Counted from the stretch's first letter, positions 1 to 11,904 are shown. The stretch: 64,000 nt of DNA from Notolepis coatsorum (GCA_963971535.1 OZ020589.1:57501511-57565510); one strand, 5' to 3'. Notes: generated from the sequence alone by a model not told the origin. A program made the numbers and translations.

Positions 1-244
1 AAAATGTCTTTGACTTGCAAATATAATTAATTGTGAATCATCCCTTTTTGTTTCTTGCTTCCATTCCCTGATGAAAGAAGGCCACGCTTGAAGTGAGTCA
101 GTATGGACACCCATGGTGGAATTTGCCAGGCAGAATGAGACAGAATAAAATAATCACCCCATGAAGAAAATACCATCTTGAAGCAGCAATTACAGCCATT
201 AGTCCTCCTAGCCCACACACCCGTGACTTGCTGGAAGCTTGATG
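1..244. other. Flanking DNA left of the first hAT element
   Basis: I see no gene, repeat end or RNA here. The sequence continues at 8238 on the other side of the hAT insertion, so 1-252 and 8238 onward were contiguous before that element arrived. Confidence 0.4.
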
Positions 245-719
245 TAGTACACTAGGGTGACCATATTTTCATTTCCAAAAAAGAGGACATGCTGCCCCCC
301 CAGCCTCGAGATACTTAATGATACTCAACGTTTACTCAAAGATGCATTATTGTTTTAATATATTTAAAGTATGCCTCCTATGTATGGATATACAATTATT
401 ATTTATATTATTTTACTGTATATAACACAACAATATCTCTCTATAACCAAAGACACACCAAACCAAAATTACTCAACAATCAACATGCTTGATTATGCCT
501 AGAATTATCTGACAAATCTCAATGGCACAATAATAACTTAAAAATCAACCTTAACTTCCGGTTTAGCTTTAGAATGGAGTAGGTCGCATGTGACACAGCT
601 GCTCACCCGTTATTTTTTTTTCGTTTTAAAATCATATTTATATACCATTAATGCGTTTAAAACTTGACGCATATATCAACTGAGACTATCAACTAACTAT
701 ATTGACCAAAAGAATCGAG

Positions 720-1759
720 ATGCCATCAAGGAAAGACCCAAAGAAAGACCAAAAACCAGTCGAAGAGGTCCCGCCGCGGGACCCAGGATACGTACAGCGG
801 ACAGCAGAAAGTATTGACTTGACAGAGGCCGCTTCAAGTTCAACCCCATCAAAGACCTCCGCAGATACCGAACATATCATCCGGAAAATGGAGGAAATGG
901 GGAAGACAACGGAGAAGAGAATGGAGGAAATGATCACAGAATCACAGAAGATAATAACTCAAAAAGTAGATGCTATTATCACAGAATCACAGAAGATAAT
1001 AACTCAAAAAGTAGATGCTATTAAAGAATCTATTGAAGGCAAAATTGATGCGCTGAGAGCGGACGCCGACGCACAGAATAAACGCACCGAGGCTCTGGAG
1101 AAAGTAGTGGAAGCCCACGAAATCAAATTCACTCATATCTACAAGGAAGTAGAGGCTAACACAGTTAACCTAACTGCTGAGATGAAGGGGAACTACAACG
1201 AAATCAAGACGGAGCTCAGCGAAATAACGGAGGAGCTCACGCGAATCAATAAAGAACAGAAAGCCAAAATATTCGAGATGGAATATCAAAAACGCAGGCT
1301 GAATATTCGCATTGTCGGTCTGGACGAATCAGTGAGATGTGAAAACCCTGAAGAGTTGCCACAGAATTACAGAAAATCTTGGGAACAGGAATCCTTCCTA
1401 AAATACCGGAGGTGGATGAGTGCTTCAGATTGGGACCCCGCTCCAGTGACAACAACGCTAAGCCCAGAGTGATATTAGTTGTACTGCGCCAAGTCAGAAT
1501 AAAAGAAATGATTATGCGTGAAATTCGCAGGATGAAAGGCAATCTGAAACACATGGAGGTACCAATACACTGCTTTGAAGATTATTGTCGTGAGGTAGTG
1601 GAACTGCGTGCCAAGTTCAAGACGGTGATGTCTCAACTATACCTGGGGAAATACAGACCCCTACTAATATACCCTGCAATACTTCGCGCAAAAGTTCTCC
1701 TCAAATCGCCTGAAGAGGCAGCCAAATTCCTGTCTGAACAGGAGCAGTATAGTGTATAA
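720..1759 (+). pseudogene. L1 ORF1-like nucleic-acid-binding protein, frameshifted
   Basis: The first in-frame ATG is at 720, 18 bases downstream of a TTG. The product starts with a charged, proline-containing N-terminus. A long Glu/Lys/Ile-rich coiled coil follows (residues about 55-185), then an RRM-like stretch (RRLNIRIVGL near residue 190), as in type II L1 ORF1 proteins, which trimerise and bind the LINE RNA. The frame breaks at about 1345-1360. The C-terminal domain (VDECFRLG through a Lys/Glu-rich end) continues in the next frame and stops at 1759. A 45-bp tandem duplication (933-977, 978-1022) doubles 15 residues of the coiled coil. Family assignment is from architecture; no close relative was searched. 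Confidence 0.8.
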
Positions 1760-2825
1760 ATGGCCTTTTAAATCTCAGTTATGCAAGGTCACCATATAGT
1801 ACAACCTTTAATAATCGAGGATTTGGGACAGAGAGACCTACGTGCTCAGAGTTTTTGAATGCTTTCCCCGACGTGTATATTATTGCGGACATATTGGATT
1901 TAAGATTGGAACACTCCAGAACATACTGGAACATTCAGACAATGTAAAAATGACATATTGGAATAATCTAGAACATCGAAGCATTCTTTGATATATGGAG
2001 CATTCTGGAATATCAGCAATACGTGGTCATTCATTCTACCAGAAGCCCCTCGGGGGAATAATCAACAGCTATCTAGATGCAAAACCACAGAGCCATCATA
2101 GCCGGCCGGCTGAAAGATCACTCTACACGATCATCGCCCACCCCGGTCGGGGGAAATGCTGCATATACGTATTTAAAAATTGTTTTTTTATTAATGGGAA
2201 ATAATTTCACTACTTCTCCAATTAATACTTTAGATGTTTAAGCATAACAATGCTCTTTTAAGATCTAAGTTAATGTTCTCTTCCTTTTACTTGTTTTTTT
2301 CTTTCTTTTTCATCTGCTCTCTCTGATTTATTGAGGCTCTCTCTTCAGTTCAATACCTTCATATTATTCATGGGTTACTATAAATTACTATAAATTACAA
2401 GTTCATATAAAATGTAAGTGATTAAGGCATGACAATTGAAGCTTATTTTTGGTCTTTATTTTTAGTTTATCTCATTTAAATTTTTATTTATTTATTTTTT
2501 ACGGGTAAGTGGCCAAGCCACAGTCGACATTCTACTTATGGTAGAATTTAGAGTGTTAGATCCTATGGTATACATAGGAATGTTAAGGACAATTGGATCA
2601 TTCTGGGATATCTGGTGGTGCAAGGGAGAGAGTCATACGCAAAGGTTGTGTTCATGGAACACAATCCTGTACGACTCTCGGTGGGAGGGAAGGGTAGGGG
2701 ATTTTTATTTATATGTATGTTTTTAAGCTCGGCTCTCAACGGGACCTCACTAGTGGGATGTATATCTAGTATTGCCTCGCACTCTAGAAGCATTACCAAA
2801 AATTACAATGCAACATGTATAGACT
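1760..2825 (+). other. Inter-ORF region of the L1-type element
   Basis: AT-rich sequence between ORF1 and ORF2. Between about 1900 and 2000 a loose motif of the type gaacattctgg/acatattgga recurs several times. I see no conserved protein signal, and the gap is long for an L1. An internal promoter or IRES-like role is conceivable but nothing in the sequence shows it. Confidence 0.4.
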
Positions 2826-5800
2826 ATGGCTAGTTTGAATATAATGATATGGAACACCGGGGGAATAAATAACCAATTTAAACGCAAAAGCGTGCTCACA
2901 CTGATGAAAAAAGAACATGTGGACATTGCTCTGCTAAGCGAAACACACATTCTAGGGAAAGACATAGGTAAATTAGCGGACAACATATACCATAATATCA
3001 GTCACTCCTCTATTGGTACGAGAACTCGGGGTGTAGCAATAGTCGTTAAACGTAAGTTGAATATTGTACTAAAGGGAGTATGGTCTGATGTAGAAGGTCG
3101 GATAACTATAGCTAAGATTGAACATAAGAACAGGAAAATAGCGTTGATAGCGGTATACGCCCCAAATTTGTACGAAGAAGATTTCTTCACTACACTAACC
3201 AATGCAATGTTAGACATTCCCGATTACTCATTTATAATAGGAGCGGATTTTAATGCCATCTGGAACCCAAGGATAGACAAATCTTACCTCGCCTTTTCCA
3301 GCGAACAAAAGAATTCATCGAAGGCATTAAAGGATTGGTCAAAGATTACAGGTGTAAAGGACTTATGGCGGTTACTTAATCCCACGACCCGAAAGTACTC
3401 TTGTCGATCTGCGAGACATAAGACACTATCCAGAATAGATTATGTCTTTGCATCACAGAGACTATTTGATAATTATGAAGTGGAAATGATACCCAACGCA
3501 CTATCAGATCACTGTTATTTACTCCTTAAAGGTACATTTGGTATACTATCCTCCCGAGCCCCAAGATGGCGATTTAACTCGTTGCTGCTTAACAACAAGG
3601 AATTCATTACACAACTCAAAGAAGCTCTTATAGTATTCCAACGGGAGAATGCAAACTCGGTGCAAGACCCCAGAATAATATGGATGTCGGTAAAGGGAAT
3701 GATCAAAGACTTCACGGATAGCTTTTCCTCCAAAATGCGCAAGAATCAAAACACAAAACTGGATGAGCTGGAAACGCTTTACTCAACGTTATTTAATTCT
3801 CTGAAATACAACAACTCAACTCGACTAGAAAATCAAGTTAACGTACTAAAAATAGAGATCAATGACATATACAGACAACAATCGGAAATACAAATACGCA
3901 GCACAAGACAACAGCAGTACTCCCATGGTTCCAAACCCAGCCACCTATTAGCCATGCGATTAAGAATTAATGCAACATTTGCAGATATAACTACCATTAG
4001 AGCACAACAAGTACTTGTAACATATCCGGTAAAAATAAACGATACATTCAAAGTATTCTACTCCGATTTATATAAATCAGAAATGACCTTCGATCAAAAC
4101 AAAATGGACACATTTCTTAATCAAATTATTCTCCCTAAACTTTCAGAGGATGACGCTAAACAGTTAGAAATACCGATCACACTAGAGGAACTCAAGATGG
4201 CCATAACCGCAATGAAAAGTGGTAAGGCTCCAGGAAGAGACGGTTTCCCATCAGAAATGTACCTTTCTTGTTGGGACATAATTGGCCCCTTATTACTAAA
4301 TATGATCTTATACTCAGTCAAGGAGGGGAACTTCCATAAAACCGACAATATTGCACTCATAACAGTCCTCCTTAAAAAAGACAAAGACCCCAACGAGTGC
4401 GGTAGTTATAGACCTGTAAGCCTCCTCGGAACAGATATCAAACTGTACTCTAAGGTATTAGCCATCAGATTACAAAAGCATATGACGTCTTTAGTTCACC
4501 CGGACCAAACTGGCTTCATAGGAGGCCGCCTGATCACTGAGAACATAAGACGTATACTGCACGTACTTGATGCCGACAAAGAGGACACCATACCTAAGGC
4601 GATGCTGTCCCTGGATGCTATGAAGGCCTTTGACAGGCTGGAATGGTCGTATCTGTGGGCAGTGCTAGAAAGGATGGGGTTAGGAAAAGGATTCATCGAT
4701 ATGATTAAAGTATTATACAAAGACCCATCGGCCATGATTATAACAGGCACAATCATCTCTGAAATATTTCCGGTATCACGCTCTGCCAGTCAGGGTTGTC
4801 CTCTTAGTCCCGGTCTGTTCAATCTATCATTAGAGCCGTTAGCACAATATATAAGACAATCCCAATCCATAGAACCTATCGTAATCAAGGGCACACAACA
4901 AAAAAATTGTTTATATGCGGACGATGTAATATTGTTCATGAAAAACCCCAACACCACATTGCCTCATCTGCTCAAGTTGATTGAGGACTTTGGTGATTTA
5001 TCGGGATTTAAGATAAATTGGCCGAAGTCGGCTTTCCTTCCACTTAACACCCCTGCAAAAAAAGATACAACCCTCCCAGGACAGATACCGATGGTAAAAC
5101 ATTTCAGATGCTTGGGAGTGGAAATATTCCCTACCATAAGACAAACGGTGAAGCACAACTACACAAAAATCCAAAACAAAATCAAAGACGACCTCGATAG
5201 ATGGGCAAAACTTAAGAACACAGTACAAGCACGGATATCAATAGTTAAGATGGATGTACTACCTAAAATCAACTTCTTCTGTTCAATGCTACCGTTACCC
5301 CCTCCAGAGGGTTACTGGAAAAGATTACACTCCTCCACATACAAATTTATTTGGAATAACAAACCACCACGTATAAAAAGATCCACCGCACAGAGAAATA
5401 AAGCAGATGGTGGCATGGCATTTCCAGATTTTTTCCTATATTTTAAGGCGTACTCATTAAGTCCATTGACAACATGGTTTGACTCCCAAGCATTAGCATC
5501 TTGGAGAAAAATAGAAGAAAACATAGTAGCCCCACATAGACTGAAGGACATAGCATACACTAAACTACCAATCAAGCACTGTGAACGAAAATTTGGCCCC
5601 ATAATTACTCATGCGATCCGGATATGGCGTGAATCACAAAAAAAAAATCCTAACCCACAAGAATGGCACAATCATACTCCCTTATTCAATAACAATGCTC
5701 TCTTAATTGGAAAACGACCTATAAGATTCCCTATATGGGAAGAGCAAGGCATACACTCATTAGGGGATATTTTTAACAAACAGGGTTTTTGTAGTGATAA

Positions 5801-6580
5801 AGAAATACGCAAAAAATTTAATCTCACCAAGTCCACATGGCTTTTTCACAAACAGTTAGAGCTATGTTTGAAGTCTCACGGTGTTCCATTAGACAGACCA
5901 ATTGAACACCACAGATACCACAAATTCTTCTACTCAAGAGAGACATCGAGAGGTTTTGTTTCAGAATTTTATCATCAATTACTAACGTCCTCGTATGAAA
6001 CCCTCCAACTTGACTCTGTCTGGAGGAGGGATATACCAGACCTGGAAAACGACTTTGATTGGCAAGGAGCCTGGGCAAATGTCCGACTTACATCAAGGAA
6101 CCCGGATCATCAACAAATCAATCTTAACTATATTCACAGGACATACTTGACTCCTATAAGACTGTGCCGAATGGGGCTCAAACAAGATTCCAAATGCACC
6201 CAATGTACAAATGGGGACGAAGGGACATTTATGCACATGTATTGGGACTGCTCACCAGTTAAGGCATTCTGGAAAGATGTGACCCAACAAATATCAAAAC
6301 TCGTATCTTGGAATATACCTCGGTATTGCTGTTGAATGATGTTTTTGAGTTTGCAGTGAATCCACAGCTAAAGAGATTGGTTTTATCGGGTATCACAGTA
6401 GCCAAAAAGCTGATCGCATCACGCTGGTTTCAACCGGAAAAAATGTGCCGTAAAGTTTGGTTTCTTACATATCTCGATGTAATTTACCATGAAATATCTA
6501 CAGCAAGAATTCTGGGTCTCAATGAATCCAAAATGTCAATGTGGTTAGAAGTGGTGGAGAGAATAAAAGCTAGCTTATAA
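2826..6580 (+). pseudogene. L1-type ORF2: APE endonuclease and reverse transcriptase, 3' frameshift
   Basis: The ATG at 2826 opens 1169 codons. Residues 1-230 are an APE-like endonuclease: WNTGG with the Asn near residue 10, SETH near 39, GADFN near 139 and LSDH near 226. It would nick target DNA. The reverse transcriptase follows: GKAPGRDGFPSEMY near 470, SLDAMKAFDRLEW near 597, SQGCPLSPGLFNL, and the catalytic YADD near residue 697 (about 4914). A C-terminal Cys-rich motif (CTQC...HMYWDC) lies near residue 1123. The frame ends early at 6335. The usual L1 C-terminal tail (KRLVLSGITVAKK...) continues in another frame from about 6308 to the stop at 6578-6580. A single indel near 6310-6330 therefore explains the break. 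All catalytic motifs look intact. Confidence 0.9.
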
Positions 6581-6857
6581 TGGTAGTGTCTGGTTAGTTG
6601 CGAGGGATAGTGGAGGTACTTCTCAAGGTGGGGTCCGGGAGGGGGGGGGTTCGAGCTGAGCATATGTATGTAGTTTTTTTTTTTTAGATAACAGGTATTA
6701 TGGGTATATCTTATATAAAACAACTAACCAAAAGGTGATCCCATTGGATGTGCCCTGACAATTAATGCTTGTATATCTTATCGTGTGTTGTCATGTTTGT
6801 TTATATGTTTGTTTAAAAAAGAATAAAAAAATTAAATACAAAAAAATCAACCTTAAC

Positions 6858-7960
6858 AAAATAATAGCTCTCTTTTCAAGTCTTACTGGACAAAAATAAA
6901 TAACAAAATATATGAAATAATAGAAAATCCAGTTAACAAATATCTCTTTGTATCTTGTCAACCTCTGTATCATCCTCTCAATGCCTGGGAACAATGACAG
7001 CCACATTGTCTTGCTGGGAGAAAGCATCCTTCTGTATTCAATGTCAACTAAATCACAGTACTCCTTCAGGCTCTCAGTGCGCACAGTGTACTGTGGATGT
7101 ACTGGTAGATTTGAACATGATATTCTCAAGGTCAACATCTATTGTGTCTGCCCCATGATGAACACAATTATTCAATATGAGTGCTGGGCAACCCACACCG
7201 ATCAGTGTTGATCTGCAGCAACCGCTTCTAAAATTTGCAAACACATTATTTCCCCCTTGATCACATCGGATTCCTCCAAGGTTTGTGTTGCAATTGTCGC
7301 CAGTAAATGCAATGCATTTTTTCAGACAAATCGTTTTTTTTTGCCATGTTTCAATGAGATATTGTTCAATGGTTTCTGCTGTCTCATTTAGTGTATTTAA
7401 CCTTGTTTAATTTTGTTTGCATGCCACCCCTCTTCCAGTCAAAGTACTGTATTATGATTGGGAATATTTTCACTGCTCCATGTGGTTACTCCTGTCTGTA
7501 GAAACACCACAGTACTGGATTTGATTTGAGTGCTTCTTGTGTGACATCAATCGAGTGGGGCGTTATAACACATTGGCTTCGGATTTAGTGCGCGCACAGC
7601 CGCACAGTACTGAACTTTTTGGCAGTGTCAGTCTGGAAATGCCTCTTTTAGCAAGGCACTTGTGCAATCCATAGATTGTGATGTTTCACAGTATGAAATG
7701 CAAACGCACCCTCCGCTGCATTTACTTTACAGCATCCTCTTTTCCCGAGTTTAACAAAGAAGTCTGTCAACTTTGCAGACAAACTCTCAACTTGCACATG
7801 TCCATGTGCGCTTTAAGATCGTCTGCACCTTTATTGGACACACACGTGTATGTGCAAGCTTTGCACACGGTGCACTCCGCCTCCCATTTGTTCCGACGGG
7901 TCGGTACATTTGAAATTTCTTCTGCAGTTCATCTGTAAAAGTACATTTGCGCTTTGGCAT
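6858..7960 (-). pseudogene. hAT transposase remnant with BED-like N-terminus
   Basis: Reading on the minus strand, an ATG at 7960 starts MPKRKCTFTDELQKKF, a start typical of one family of vertebrate hAT transposases with a zinc-binding N-terminal domain. The frame then shifts, and Cys residues of the finger appear in other frames down to about 7800. Further along, at about 7138-7020, LKEYCDLVDIEYRRML and KTMWLSLFPGIERM resemble the conserved hAT stretch with T-x-W-L-S-L. Stops and frameshifts separate the pieces. The LINE insertion lies beyond 6858 and removed or displaced the rest. Identification rests on motif memory, not on a search. Confidence 0.6.
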
Positions 7961-8308
7961 TGTGAATGTGAGCTGCGCTCTGCTCTGTCCCCTTCCTCTG
8001 TTTGTATGTGAGCGTAGTTGTAGAGCCGCACACAAAGCTTCTCAGGGATTAAGTCACACACGCAACAGAGTACCGTAGTATTCTGTGCAATGCGGCAGTC
8101 AATTTAAGTACATGCAAACGGTCCGTGAAACCCGGACATTTTCATGAATTTATAAAACCCCCCCGGACGGCCCGGACAGGGCGTGAAAAGAGGACATGTC
8201 CGGGCAAAAGAGGACGTTTGGTCACCCTATAGTACACCCTCTGAGAGAGGAGTTCATGTTCATGGTTTAGATATATGTCATTGTCGCCTATTCTCACTTC
8301 TGTTTTAA

Positions 8309-8620
8309 AGGAACATGGTAACATCATGGTAAATGTGCTTCCCCGGAGTCAGACAAGAAGATAGACACCAATTTCCTCTCTGTGCATTCAGTATAAAGCT
8401 ATCTGGCTGCAAACTAGCCTAGCTTAGCACAAATTAATGCAAGTGGATACAGATCAGCCTAGGCGTTGGCCAAAAACAACCTCTCACAGAGTTTTAAGCA
8501 AAGGCTAGTTCATCCGTATCCGCTTCCATTTATTTGTGCTATTGGATATTGATATCTATCTTCTTGTCTTGACTCTGAAGAAGACAGTAAGCAAATTTAT
8601 CAAGAAGTCGATTTGTTCCT
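8309..8620. mobile_element. TTAA-flanked MITE, Kolobok-like termini
   Basis: A 312-bp element with inverted ends AGGAAC / GTTCCT is flanked by TTAA at 8305-8308 and 8621-8624. Both arms contain the motif agacaagaagatag / ctatcttcttgtct and can fold back. The starting bases AGG and the TTAA duplication fit Kolobok-type elements. piggyBac elements also use TTAA but begin with CC. Related sequence recurs at 15176-15777 and in part at about 63065-63172. Confidence 0.7.
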
Positions 8621-8769
8621 TTAAGGCCAATGGTGCTGTCATGTGTAACGGAGGTACCGCAAGTATATCCACAGTCTCGATGGACTTCAAGTGTTGTGAA
8701 GTGACTGTGGCACGTAGCGGTACTGAGAGTTAAACTCACTCCCCCTTAAAAGGCATACAGACACGTTAC

Positions 8770-8850
8770 CAAGAAGTGAATTCACCTCTTGGTATAGTGG
8801 TCTGTGATGTCGCCTGCAGTGCGGCCGAACCGGGTTCGATACTCACTCAG
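8770..8850 (+). repeat. tRNA-like SINE head (pol III boxes)
   Basis: A box A-like TTGGTATAGTGG at 8789-8800 and a box B-like GGTTCGATACT at 8833-8843 are spaced as in a tRNA. The acceptor ends do not pair well, so a functional tRNA gene is unlikely. Most likely this is the tRNA-derived head of a decayed SINE. No clear 3' tail was identified. Confidence 0.45.
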
Positions 8851-9481
8851 GGCAAGCCAATTCGAACCGGCTACACATGCACTCTTGGGACGGAATCCAC
8901 AAAGAATGGATTGTGCGGTGCTAATTGCACCCTTAACTGTGTGAGTTTAGCGCACTGTATCTGCTCCGTCTTTGCGAGCTATCCACTAAGGACATTGCGC
9001 GGATGAAATACTAGCGCAGACACGTCCATATGTGTGCAGCAGAAAAATAAACCCGAAATGAGGCATAGACATAACAGTATTTTTCACCATTAGTATTTCG
9101 TTCATTTTGTATTGTATTTAGTGTTATGGGAACAGAGGAACAGGACCCGTAATAAAGCAATGCAACCGGTTCAAAAGGAAAAACGGCAAAAACAGCGTAT
9201 TGTGGTGTCACATTGAGGGAGTATCTCACTCCAGAGTTGAAGGGTCACAGGGGAGGAGATATAGGAGAGTGGTAGGTGTGTGTACAGCGGTGATTTTGTG
9301 AATGAATAAAGTAGGAAGTAACTGAAGGACCTGTCACGCTTGTTATTGCATCGCCTCTTCCTTCGACTTCCCACAGTATATTTATTCACAAATGTTCAAA
9401 GACAAAACAGAGTACAACAAAACGATACGACAATGGTGGTGTAGTGCGGACAGGTCAGAGGCCTGGGATATGAAGTGTGTG
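8851..9481. other. Unassigned stretch
   Basis: I recognise no gene here. Part of it (8890-9010, with gtgctaattgc) resembles sequence near 23930-24060, suggesting a shared unnamed repeat. The part next to the gypsy fragment (9300-9480) may be degraded retrotransposon 3' sequence. Confidence 0.3.
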
Positions 9482-10115
9482 TTTACCCAAATGTGTTTGT
9501 AGCTGCGCTGGTCATGGAGTTGAGGGAGTACTCTATCCATGAGAGGTGTTTACTCCAGGACGCAGGATTGTTCGTGGTGACGCAGTGAAGGGCTGTCTTT
9601 AGGCACTGGTTGGCTCGCTCGGCTTGTCCATTAGTCTGAGGGTGGTAACCGGAGGACAAACTGACGGTGGCCCCCATACCCTGACAGAAGGCCTGCCACA
9701 CCGGGGAGGAAAACTGAGGGGCCCGGTCTGAAACGATGTCCTGGAGAATCCCGTGTAGGCGTACCACATGGTCTACAAGGAGCTCCGCGGTCTCAGCGGA
9801 GGATGGTAACTTCTCCAACGCGACGAAATGGACTGCCTTGGAAAAACGGATAGCATGTCGGCCTTGGCATTCCACAACCCCGGGCAATAGGTGAGGGTAA
9901 AATTAAAACAGCTAAAAAACAGAGCCCAATGCGCCTGCCGAGAGTTTACTCTCTGGGTGGACTTTAAGAAGGTGAGGTTCTTGTGGTCTGACCACACCAA
10001 AAATGGATCTTTGGCCCCCTCGAGCCAGTGTCTCCAACCCCGGTATCCGATGCGTCTACCTCCACAATGAAGGGACGGTCGGATCAGGATGAGCTAGCAC
10101 AGGTGCCGTGACGAA
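9482..10115 (-). pseudogene. Ty3/gypsy pol fragment: RNase H joined to integrase core by deletion
   Basis: On the minus strand the RNase H tail reads [15 protein letters not shown] through NAKADMLS (about 10000-9850). It runs almost directly into the integrase core: [42 protein letters not shown]. The region that normally links them (about 125 residues in the related copy at 16.4-17.6 kb, including the zinc-binding HHCC domain of integrase) is missing. The reading frame changes at the joint. Both ends of the fragment are abrupt and no LTRs are visible. It belongs to the same broad chromovirus/sushi type as the element at 16415-21228 but is not the same copy. Confidence 0.8.
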
Positions 10116-10127
10116 CAACCTCTTAAC

Positions 10128-10464
10128 CCATTCAGTGCCAACCACAAGTATAGTCGGGTTAACTCGCCATGCGTTGAGTGCCAATCAAGAGTATAGTCGG
10201 GTTTTAATCGTTATTTCTTTTATTAGCGATATCCATTCATTTTTCATCCATCCAGCTTGACGTTTTCATTGGGAATGGGTCTGAGCTTGCAAAGGGCAAA
10301 TACCGCCGCCTATCGTCTCCCGTATGGTATTGCACATCATTGGATTGGCTGGGACTGTGCATCAAAAAAATAAGTCCGGTCCCGGTTTTACTTCTCGGGC
10401 ATGCAGCTGGATACTATTGCATTGAGTCCCCCCACTGGGAGCATTGTGGATCATTGTGTTTTGG
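10128..10464. mobile_element. Piece of a TTAA (piggyBac-like) element, left end only
   Basis: TTAA at 10124-10127 is followed by CCCATTCAGTGCCAACC, then two imperfect copies of a stretch ending in gtatagtcgggtt (about 10147-10163 and 10190-10206). The general shape TTAAC-C-TT-GCC resembles the end at 33330. The hAT at 10473 interrupts it and I found no matching right end beyond that, so only one terminus can be supported. Confidence 0.4.
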
Positions 10465-10472
10465 ACTATAAC

Positions 10473-11644
10473 AAGTGATGCCACTAACGCGTTACTAAGT
10501 AACGCGTTATTGTAATCTGATTACTTTTCCCCGAAAATAGTAATCTAACGCGTTAATCTTTAAAAGCCAGTAATCTGATTGCAGTTACTTGTCCAAGTGG
10601 CTGTGCATTACTATTTCATTACTATCTCATCATAAATTCATAATGCAGGCGGAATGCAGTATTTTATTTCGTTTTCGACAGTCAAAAATACATTTTGAGC
10701 TGTTTTTCTTTTGGGAGTGACGTGGTGTGGCAGTGAAAGGGTTAAATACAAGAATGTGTCCCGCGGCGTGACTGGTCCCTCTGTCTGTGAGTGACTCTGC
10801 TTTTGTCCAATCACATTCCCCATCCACAGTCTGCGAATCAGAGGCAGAGTAGGGCGGGTCTTCACAGCACGTCATGTGACATATGCGCCAATCGTGTGAC
10901 AGCAGGGCTCCGTCGTCGGAGAATTCCACCCCAAAACGCTTGGCAAAATTAAAAGTGAAACCGCAAGATTACTTTTGCGGTTTCTGTTCAGAATTCCACC
11001 CCAAAACGCTTGTCTAAACGTAGCCTCAGTCACTACTTCACGGCGGAGGAAACAAAATACTGTCTACCGCTAAAAACAGCACATCCAATTGCATTGAAAG
11101 CATCTGGAATCACAACACTAGCCGACGCTTCGACTAGGTACAGGAGGGTTGATGGTGGCAGAGCAAAAGCTCTTATTTGCCAGATTTACAGTTAATTTAC
11201 ATGTTAAAGAGAGACTGATTGTATGTTTATAGAGAGACATTTATAAAAACAATTTAATAGTTACAGTTGATATAATTGAATAGTTCAGCCTGCATTTGTT
11301 AGATGTGATACACTGGTTTTGTAAAACCACTGGCTGGCTGCTCTAATGCTGTGAGCATCATAGACTGTTGCTTTACCATACTTGATGGTACAGAAGCTGA
11401 AGCACTAGTTTAACAATTTACGTTATGTGCAGAGAAACAAGTTAAAAACAATTTATGTACTTTCAATAAAGCGTTTAAAAAAAACTGTTGGGGGAACGAC
11501 GACGACTTCGTAACCTATTACTTTCAAAGTAACTAAGTTACTCTGATAATCAAGTAATCAGTAAAGTAACTTAGATTACTTTTTAAAGGAGTAATCAGTC
11601 ATCAGTAATCAGATTACTTTTACAAGTAATCTGTGGCATCACTG
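10473..11644. mobile_element. Non-autonomous hAT, 1172 bp
   Basis: Ends AAGTGATGCCAC (10473) and GTGGCATCACTG (11644) are inverted repeats with one mismatch. The exact 8-bp duplication ACTATAAC lies at 10465-10472 and 11645-11652. The subterminal regions are rich in repeated tracts such as taatctgattac and acgcgttac. Inside is a CCAAT/GC-box module (about 10807-10862) and a 22-bp motif beginning gaattccaccccaaaac, present twice (10921 and 10991) about 70 bp apart. There is no recognisable transposase. A short plus-strand frame at 11010-11195 has no family I recognise. Confidence 0.85.
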
Positions 11645-11904
11645 ACTATAACACTGGATCAATGGACGCAATCGATATTTGGAATGGCGATCAGGAATTG
11701 GATTAATCTTTTTGCATGACATCAGATGTGAGGTAAGGCCTTTATGTTACGAATCTTGGGGTAATCAGATGTTCCTTTCTCCACCATCGGAGCGCGTGTG
11801 TGTGTGTGTGTGAGGTTCGCGCCGACCAAAGTACGGAGAAGCGATTTTTCAGACCCGCTTCTCTTCGTACATGAGGACACATATACTATCGATAATCTAG
11901 CATT

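Larger units (their letters stand above)
556..6841 (+). mobile_element. L1-clade non-LTR retrotransposon, near full length
   Basis: Two long reading frames (ORF1-like coiled coil plus RRM; ORF2 with endonuclease and reverse transcriptase) lie between perfect 16-bp direct repeats, aaaaatcaaccttaac, at 540-555 and 6842-6857. These are the duplicated target produced by target-primed reverse transcription. The 3' end is A-rich, with an aataaa-like stretch at about 6822-6841. The 146-bp leader before ORF1 and the roughly 1.07-kb inter-ORF stretch suggest little or no 5' truncation. Both ORFs carry frameshifts, so this copy is not autonomous. It sits inside the hAT element at 253-8229 and is therefore younger. 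Confidence 0.9.
253..8229 (-). mobile_element. hAT DNA transposon split by an L1-type LINE
   Basis: The ends are inverted repeats: tagggtgacca at 253 and tggtcaccct-a ending at 8229. An exact 8-bp target duplication, tagtacac, flanks them at 245-252 and 8230-8237. Eight-bp duplications are characteristic of hAT elements. Without the LINE at 556-6841 the element would be about 1.7 kb. The right half holds minus-strand remnants of a hAT transposase, so the element was once coding but is now degraded. Only a short piece (253-555) remains left of the LINE. Confidence 0.88.

Noticed and set aside
702-719. ORF1 start at the TTG at 702
   Set aside because: An in-frame ATG is present 18 bases on; a TTG start is not expected in an animal LINE.
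8770-8850. Functional tRNA gene
   Set aside because: Box A and box B are tRNA-like, but the acceptor and anticodon stems do not pair convincingly; a SINE head is more likely.
10128-10741. piggyBac-like element with right end tggcagtgaaagggTTAA at 10731-10744
   Set aside because: The right end would lie inside the hAT at 10473-11644, whose own ends and 8-bp duplication are exact. The two boundaries cannot both be right without a complex history.
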